The notes beneath the pieces are model-generated. The model saw nothing but the letters and a program-made list of their open reading frames with translations, was not told the DNA's origin and did not search any database. Made by a program: the position numbers and the translations under genes. A DNA stretch of 64,000 nucleotides from Tomocerus qinae (taxonomy: Eukaryota > Arthropoda > Collembola > Entomobryomorpha > Tomoceridae), in NCBI GenBank assembly GCA_020055645.1, contig CM034546.1, positions 127,493,875 through 127,557,874 on the forward strand. Reading direction: 5' to 3'. Position 1 is the stretch's first letter, and every line of letters begins with the position of its first letter. Shown here piece by piece: positions 59,252 to 64,000 of the stretch.

Positions 59252-59890
59252 AACGGTAATTCTAAAAGTGATCCAAATGGGGAGTATACATTTGTTCACT
59301 CAAATAGCAAAGGTCAAAGCGTAGTAGACTATTGTATGATGGTTTAAATATTCCTATTGATCTTAAAATACTTAAAATGACAATACCGATCACTTTTAGC
59401 TTATTTTGATTCTTGTTTGGTTATAGAAAAATCTGCTGAAACTGTAATATTGCCACCAAAAACCATTCTTAATGAAAGTAATATCAGCCAGTTCAGCCAG
59501 AGTCCCTTAACATCAAATTCTAAGTTATTTCCCAATCCCTGACACTTCCCCAAACTCTCCATCCACAAATGAACTATTTGGAACCCCGAAGCACGCAATA
59601 ATGGACACCGCCACCATCTTAAATATACTTAAAGCAGAGATTTCTATAAAAATAAACTCAAGAAGGCCAAAGTGTGCAGACCGTGAATGTGAAAAAGCAA
59701 GAAAAATAAAATTGGAAGTTTTGTTTAAAATATGACTCTCCTAAGAAAGTCGCCGAATATATAACTGCAAAAACGCATATAATCAAATCTGCTCTACTAA
59801 AAGTGCTGTATACTTCAAACAAATTGAGAACAGTCTAATGAATCGCAACAGAGGACGAGGATTCTGGAAGGCTGGAGATTAAATGGTTCA

Positions 59891-60170
59891 TAATAACTTA
59901 AGAATTCCATGTGTTGAGCTGCAAGTATATCCCCGGTTGCCTTTATACTAGGCATGAACAGTCTTCATCGTGGGCGTACAGGTCCGTTTAGTAGACTAAA
60001 CAGTCCCTTCTCAGGCTGAAGTTCAGATTACTGAAGCGCCTCAGGTCTAAAAGGACTGTAGTGTATGGATTGTTCTGTTGGTCTGTATACGTGCTACGAA
60101 TTCTACCTATCACAAGTCTGGACAATGTGATAAGCATTAGGGGATAAGGTAGATTATCATCAACAGACTA
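59891..60170. other. Unassigned spacer before the minus-strand LINE
   Basis: Moderately GC-rich, no recognisable coding region. Sequence such as GTCCGTTTAGTAGACTAAAC contains a small inverted repeat. Confidence 0.4.
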
Positions 60171-60196
60171 GAATAGAATAGAATAGAATAGAATAG
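60171..60196 (-). repeat. Pentanucleotide LINE tail (TATTC on the minus strand)
   Basis: Five GAATA units on the plus strand directly abut the CCCC and AT-rich 3' UTR of the LINE. A short tandem tail instead of poly(A) is common in several LINE clades and marks the 3' end of the element. Confidence 0.85.
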
Positions 60197-60267
60197 GGGT
60201 TTTATTTTTATATTCTCTGCGGGCCAAGCCCATAGAATATGACAATATTTCATTACATAATTTTATG

Positions 60268-63200
60268 TTAATTATTAACTAATGTATTATAGAATATGAT
60301 TCTATTAAGTGCTAATTTTATGAATACAATGATATTTTTAATACTATTGACATTATTTGAATCTAAAAGTTTGAACATCGTAATTTCATCAATATCGGAT
60401 AATACTTTTAAACTACTTCTACTATGTATACTACATTCACATAACAAGTGGAATAGACTATTTGGTTTTTTCAGATTACAAAACGAGCAGTTAACATTAC
60501 GGTTGAACTCAAAAATATTTTGCTTATAGTACAAACAGTCTACGTTCAGTCTTAATTGGCACAGTAGTCTATTATCCCATATAGGCAACTTATTTTTAAT
60601 GGAGGGTGATTTGGAGTTGAATTTGACAACGTTATAATTACTATAGTAGTTATATTCTGGGTAATTTTTGACTTCTGCAATATCTTCCTGTCTACACATG
60701 TCTCTTACTCGATTACAAAACGCTACATAATTTTTCGCTATGTTTATTGCATTAAGTTTATACCATAGAAAGGAGAAACCAGCATTATCAAGTATGGATT
60801 TTAATTGAGCGGCCCAATTATAACTTTGGTTAGTAGTGACATCTGTTCCTAAAAAGGAACGTAATGTATTAAAACATATACTAGGATATCTATCTTTTTC
60901 CATATTTTGAAGCTTAAATGCAAAAGACAACATTTGCTTAGCTAATAATAATTTGATTTTAGGTCGTGAGCTTTCTAACCTTATTACAGCCTGAGGAACA
61001 GTTAGTTTAGATCCCATTATTTTACGCAAAAATTTAGTTTGGCAAGGTTCCAAAGTGGTCAAATAGTCAGGTCCCCATATATGAGCACAGTACAACAGTG
61101 AGGAGAGAGCAACTGAGTCAAAGAGGCGGATCTTTGCGTCGAAATTAGTGATTCTGGCTTTATATATCAATGTGTGTATTCCACTAATTACTGCTGATGT
61201 CTTCTTCTTAAAATGATGAGTAGCCTTAATAAATTTTCCTGAAGAAGAGAAAGGGACTCCAAGATACGTGTACTGATTGACGACCTCGATAGGCTTGCCA
61301 CCGTAGGTAAAGTTCAGGTTTTTTTCTCTTCTCCCTCCTCTTTGAAAAACCATGATTTTGGTTTTATCTAAGTTTATGTTGAGTTTAAGGCTTTCGAAGT
61401 ATGCTTCCAGGGTTCGGATTTTTAATTGTAGTCCGCGTTTACTGCTTGAAAGAGCCACGGTATCGTCAGCATAAAGAAGAATGTGTACTATAACTCTTTC
61501 ACTTATCGGAATTCCACTCCAACCCTTCTCTTGTAGGACTTTTTCAATATCGTGAATATAAAGACTAAAAAGAAGGGGCGACAGTGTCTCCCCCTGGGGA
61601 AGGCCCTCCGCAATGCTTATTGGCTCAGTGTAGCCCTCCTTTAGTCTGATTTTAGTGTTAGAACAGGAATAGATAGATTGGAGAATCCGTATGATTTTTG
61701 CTGAGACACCTATGTCAAATAAACGATTCCAGAGAATACTGTGGTTAATTGAGCGAAATGCACTTTGGAAATCAATAAAGATGGCGTATACTTTCCGAGA
61801 GCGTCTTGTTCCTATTTGAATACAGCTGTTTAAAGTGAAGATATGATCTTCGCACCCTCTGCCTTTCCGAAATCCAGCCTGCGCTTCCGGAAGAACATTA
61901 TTCTTATTTGCCCAATCTGCCAGTCTGGTATTTAGTATTTGGGTGAAGAGTTTTAGTAAGGTATTTAGCAAAGCTATTGGACGAAAGTTGGTCGGATCAT
62001 CCGTTGCTCCCTTTTTGTATAACATGACTATTATTGACTCCGACCATACGTGCGGCGGTGTTTCATACAGCAAAATTCCATTGTAGATCCGTAGGAGGAC
62101 CTCTAAGCTTTCTTTCGGAAGGTTTTTGATAAATTCGTTTGTGATTTGATCCGGACCTGGAGCCTTTTTTAGTGTTAGCTTCTTTATCGCCCCATTTAGC
62201 TCAGCCAACTTTATAATTGAGGTCTGAATTTCGTTTCCTGCATCGTGAAAATTAAATTTTTTCATTAGATTAGAGGTAGAGAATTGATTGTAGAAATGCC
62301 CCCAACAGGCCTTACTAATTAAATTTTCTGGAGACGGGGATTTTCTGTGGTATTTAACAGACATCCAGAAATCTTTACTTCCTTTAATGTTATTTACATC
62401 TTGCCTTAGTTTGAGTGTGTGCCGTTTTTTCTTTTCCTTTCTAGTATTCTCATACAATTTTTTGCTTTCTAAATACAAGTCTCTTTCTTGAGTCCGCCAA
62501 CCCGCCGCCACAGCCGCTTTCAGATTGAGATCACAAAGTTTTTTCAGTTTTTGGCATTCTTTGTCGAACCATGGGGCATTAGAGATAATTTTTCCTTTGC
62601 GAACCATTCTTGCGTTTACAGCTGAGTCTTTGATTGTATTGATACAGCTTCTTTTTCTCATTTCCTCCTGATATTTGTTAGCAAAATCCGGCCTCCAGAT
62701 CAGTCGACTCTCTCTCCATATGTTGTGCTGTTTTATGTCACCTACAAATATAGTGATAGGGAAATGACATGAGCCATGTATGTTTAGAACCTTAAAGTCT
62801 AAATTATATCGAAAAATATTTTCGCTAACTACCATGTAATCAATTACGCTTTTACCATTTTTATTTACAAATGTGAAATTTCCTGGTTGATCACTCTTCG
62901 TAGATCCATTCATTACACTTAAGCTGAGATCCTCTACAAAATTAACTAGGTTTTGTCCATTGGAGTTCATAACTGTGTCACAAGATTGCCTAAGAATTAA
63001 ATCAGTTAAATTATTACTATTACCATAATCTGCAATTCTACCATTAAAGTCTCCACCTATTATAATTGGGATATTGGTAGGAGCATTAACACTATCTAAT
63101 AAAGGAATCAAATTTTGTAATATCGTACCATTATTTTTATAAGGAATATAGACCATACCAATAATAAAATTATTTTTTGTTGCTTTACATTCAACTTGAC

Positions 63201-63522
63201 CAATAATCCATGAGGAGCACTTGGAGATAATTTTGACTAGACGCCAGGTTTTATTTATTAGTAGCACAATTCCTCCACTAGCTCTTCCTGCTGCTTTTGT
63301 CTTTTCTCCCGGTTGTGAAACACATTCAAAATGATTTAGAAACGAAGGAAGATAGATTGGGCCTAGGTGCCACGTTTCACACAAGCCAATAACAGAGTTA
63401 CCAATAAAGTTAATTTTTTCATCTGCACTTAACAAATTTAACTTCTCCAAACCTTCAATGTTCCACGCTGAATACTTAAAGTTATTGCACAGCTGATCGG
63501 AATTTTCTATGGGCCTCCCGTC
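60268..63522 (-). CDS. LINE ORF2: endonuclease-reverse transcriptase
   Basis: Makes and inserts cDNA by target-primed reverse transcription. From the codon after the ORF1 stop (63522) the frame is open for 1084 codons. The first motif, SAWNIEGL, gives the endonuclease Asn. LCETW gives the metal-binding Glu, GGDFNGRI (about 63040-63060) the Asp/Asn pair, SVIDYMVV and SCHFPI the later Asp and His, so the EEP nuclease set looks complete. RT blocks: KKAPGPDQITNEFI, NFRPIALLN, AGFRKGRGCEDH, YAIFIDFQSAF, GLPQGETLSPLLF, YADD (61462-61473) and YTYLGVPF. The C-terminus has CSFCNLKKPNSLFHLLCEC, a CCHC-like motif. There is no ATG near the start: 63450 is a TTG, and the first in-frame ATG lies past LCETW and would remove the nuclease N-terminus. 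Translation therefore seems to depend on ORF1. Confidence 0.93.
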   Translation of the reverse strand, partial: DGRPIENSDQLCNNFKYSAWNIEGLEKLNLLSADEKINFIGNSVIGLCETWHLGPIYLPSFLNHFECVSQPGEKTKAAGRASGGIVLLINKTWRLVKIISKCSSWIIGQVECKATKNNFIIGMVYIPYKNNGTILQNLIPLLDSVNAPTNIPIIIGGDFNGRIADYGNSNNLTDLILRQSCDTVMNSNGQNLVNFVEDLSLSVMNGSTKSDQPGNFTFVNKNGKSVIDYMVVSENIFRYNLDFKVLNIHGSCHFPITIFVGDIKQHNIWRESRLIWRPDFANKYQEEMRKRSCINTIKDSAVNARMVRKGKIISNAPWFDKECQKLKKLCDLNLKAAVAAGWRTQERDLYLESKKLYENTRKEKKKRHTLKLRQDVNNIKGSKDFWMSVKYHRKSPSPENLISKACWGHFYNQFSTSNLMKKFNFHDAGNEIQTSIIKLAELNGAIKKLTLKKAPGPDQITNEFIKNLPKESLEVLLRIYNGILLYETPPHVWSESIIVMLYKKGATDDPTNFRPIALLNTLLKLFTQILNTRLADWANKNNVLPEAQAGFRKGRGCEDHIFTLNSCIQIGTRRSRKVYAIFIDFQSAFRSINHSILWNRLFDIGVSAKIIRILQSIYSCSNTKIRLKEGYTEPISIAEGLPQGETLSPLLFSLYIHDIEKVLQEKGWSGIPISERVIVHILLYADDTVALSSSKRGLQLKIRTLEAYFESLKLNINLDKTKIMVFQRGGRREKNLNFTYGGKPIEVVNQYTYLGVPFSSSGKFIKATHHFKKKTSAVISGIHTLIYKARITNFDAKIRLFDSVALSSLLYCAHIWGPDYLTTLEPCQTKFLRKIMGSKLTVPQAVIRLESSRPKIKLLLAKQMLSFAFKLQNMEKDRYPSICFNTLRSFLGTDVTTNQSYNWAAQLKSILDNAGFSFLWYKLNAINIAKNYVAFCNRVRDMCRQEDIAEVKNYPEYNYYSNYNVVKFNSKSPSIKNKLPIWDNRLLCQLRLNVDCLYYKQNIFEFNRNVNCSFCNLKKPNSLFHLLCECSIHSRSSLKVLSDIDEITMFKLLDSNNVNSIKNIIVFIKLALNRIIFYNTLVNN

Positions 63523-64000
63523 TCACTGCAGAATTTTGTGTGGTCTGATTATGATAATGTTGCCTTCAGAGTTGACACCATACCGAGCTTCAAATTTCCC
63601 GTTTTTTGTAACAGTTAATGTGGATCTTCGGATGGAAGTCACCTTCGAGCTGTCCTCACTGCGGATTTCGGCTGCCTTTTTACGCAAAACTGACTGCGTT
63701 TTTCTTTCCACCATGGACAGGTCATCGTTTATGTAAACCGTTGTCTTCCCCAGATTTTTCTTATTAGCAAAAATACGATTTTTATCCAGAGCTTTCAACA
63801 TCTTAACCAGAATTGGGCGTTTCTTTCCTGAAGTCTTTTTTCCCAGTCTGTAGATGTTGTCGAGTAAACAGTTTTCAACTTTAATTTTGTCCATCAAGTC
63901 ATCAAAAATTGCAATCAGATCGTCTGTTGTTTCCGAGTCTATCTCTTCAACGCCATGTATGACCAGATTTTTCTCCCTCAAAGTTCGTTCAATTTTTTGG
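63523..64000 (-). CDS. LINE ORF1, 3' part (RRM-like nucleic-acid-binding protein)
   Basis: The frame is open from the window edge (64000) to TGA at 63523-63525, at least 158 codons. It starts within a charged helix-like stretch (KIERTLREKNLVIHG) that in related proteins ends a coiled coil. Then comes an L1-ORF1p-like RRM: NLVIHGVEEID, IYRLGKKTSGKKRPILVKM and NKKNLGKTTVYINDDLS. The basic C-terminal part ends RPHKILQ. Such proteins bind LINE RNA and act as chaperones in the ribonucleoprotein. The true start is beyond the window. It lies in the same frame as ORF2, separated only by one TGA. Confidence 0.85.
   Translation of the reverse strand, partial: QKIERTLREKNLVIHGVEEIDSETTDDLIAIFDDLMDKIKVENCLLDNIYRLGKKTSGKKRPILVKMLKALDKNRIFANKKNLGKTTVYINDDLSMVERKTQSVLRKKAAEIRSEDSSKVTSIRRSTLTVTKNGKFEARYGVNSEGNIIIIRPHKILQ

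Larger units (their letters stand above)
58270..59890 (+). pseudogene. Old LINE endonuclease remnant, interrupted by another LINE fragment
   Basis: At 58367-58510 the plus strand reads LLLHGDFNVRISNFN and then NSKGKLLIIDKLLES up to IIINGN. Beyond the insertion, from 59252, it resumes with NSKSDPNGEYTFVH, GQSVVDYCMMV. These match, in order, the GGDFNGRIADYGN and VMNGSTKSDQPGNFTFV...SVIDYMVV stretches of the LINE endonuclease at 60268-63522. Later fragments (DRECEKARKIKLE near 59690, RGRGFWKAGD near 59850) match that element's post-endonuclease linker. Stops and frame changes throughout; the RT is missing. Confidence 0.8.
60171..64000 (-). mobile_element. Near-complete LINE (ORF1 partial, ORF2 complete, microsatellite tail)
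   Basis: On the minus strand the element enters the window within ORF1 and runs through ORF2 (endonuclease plus reverse transcriptase). A short 3' UTR follows, ending in a TATTC pentanucleotide tail (seen as GAATA repeats at 60171-60196). The near absence of stops over 3.8 kb contrasts with every other element here, so this is the youngest insertion in the window. No RNase H domain is evident. The clade cannot be fixed by eye; the organisation (RRM-like ORF1, EEP endonuclease, RT, CCHC end) is shared by several insect LINE groups. The 5' end and target duplication lie outside. Confidence 0.92.

Noticed and set aside
1-64000. tRNA, rRNA, snRNA genes or a host protein-coding gene
   Set aside because: None recognised on reading both strands; a tRNAscan or covariance-model search could still find something missed.

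Overview
This window looks like repeat-rich, non-genic chromatin of an AT-rich metazoan genome, most likely an arthropod. The evidence is the mixture of element types: a BEL/Pao LTR retrotransposon, EN-RT type LINEs, a MULE-type DNA transposon carrying a C48 (Ulp1) protease domain, hAT-like and FoldBack-like inverted-repeat elements, and long satellites. No host gene can be defended. No tRNA, rRNA or CRISPR array was seen. All counts and coordinates come from reading the sequence by eye.

Layout. 1-1754: the end of a 174-bp satellite array with a 6-monomer (1044-bp) higher-order repeat. 1755-13880: about 12 kb of AT-rich DNA holding a decayed multi-exon MULE-type transposase/Ulp1 gene on the minus strand (about 8480 to 4917), split by a 232-bp MITE, plus a hairpin and a second MITE. 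13880-29612: about 90 monomers of the same satellite in the opposite orientation, so the 12-kb segment lies between inverted satellite blocks. 29640-30890: a 125-bp satellite. 31363-40030: minisatellites of 20, 21, 29 and 19 bp, a TIR element with an 8-bp target duplication, and a 19-mer array whose three blocks hold 14, 27 and 40 copies. 40739-48010: a FoldBack-like element (9-bp target duplication), then a BEL/Pao remnant on the minus strand whose gag is split by a 1.36-kb hAT-like foldback (8-bp target duplication). 49741-54783: a 5'-truncated dead LINE inserted into a 40-bp minisatellite, and several copies of an interspersed family ending in AGGCGAGCT. 55296-60164: degenerate GC-richer repeats, a relic of a polyketide-synthase ketosynthase domain, a possible solo LTR, and an old LINE into which another LINE fragment has jumped. 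60171-64000: a nearly intact LINE on the minus strand, whose ORF1 runs off the window edge and is separated from ORF2 by one in-frame TGA.

How the parts relate. Most of the content is nested insertion, and target-site duplications let several events be ordered: MITE into MULE/Ulp1, hAT foldback into BEL gag, LINE fragment into LINE, LINE into minisatellite. In the first two cases the host reading frame is continuous if the insert and one copy of its target duplication are left out of account. A recurring theme is tandem minisatellite lying inside the arms or body of inverted-repeat elements, which suggests that such elements seed minisatellites here. The least expected item is the ketosynthase relic at 55941-56232.
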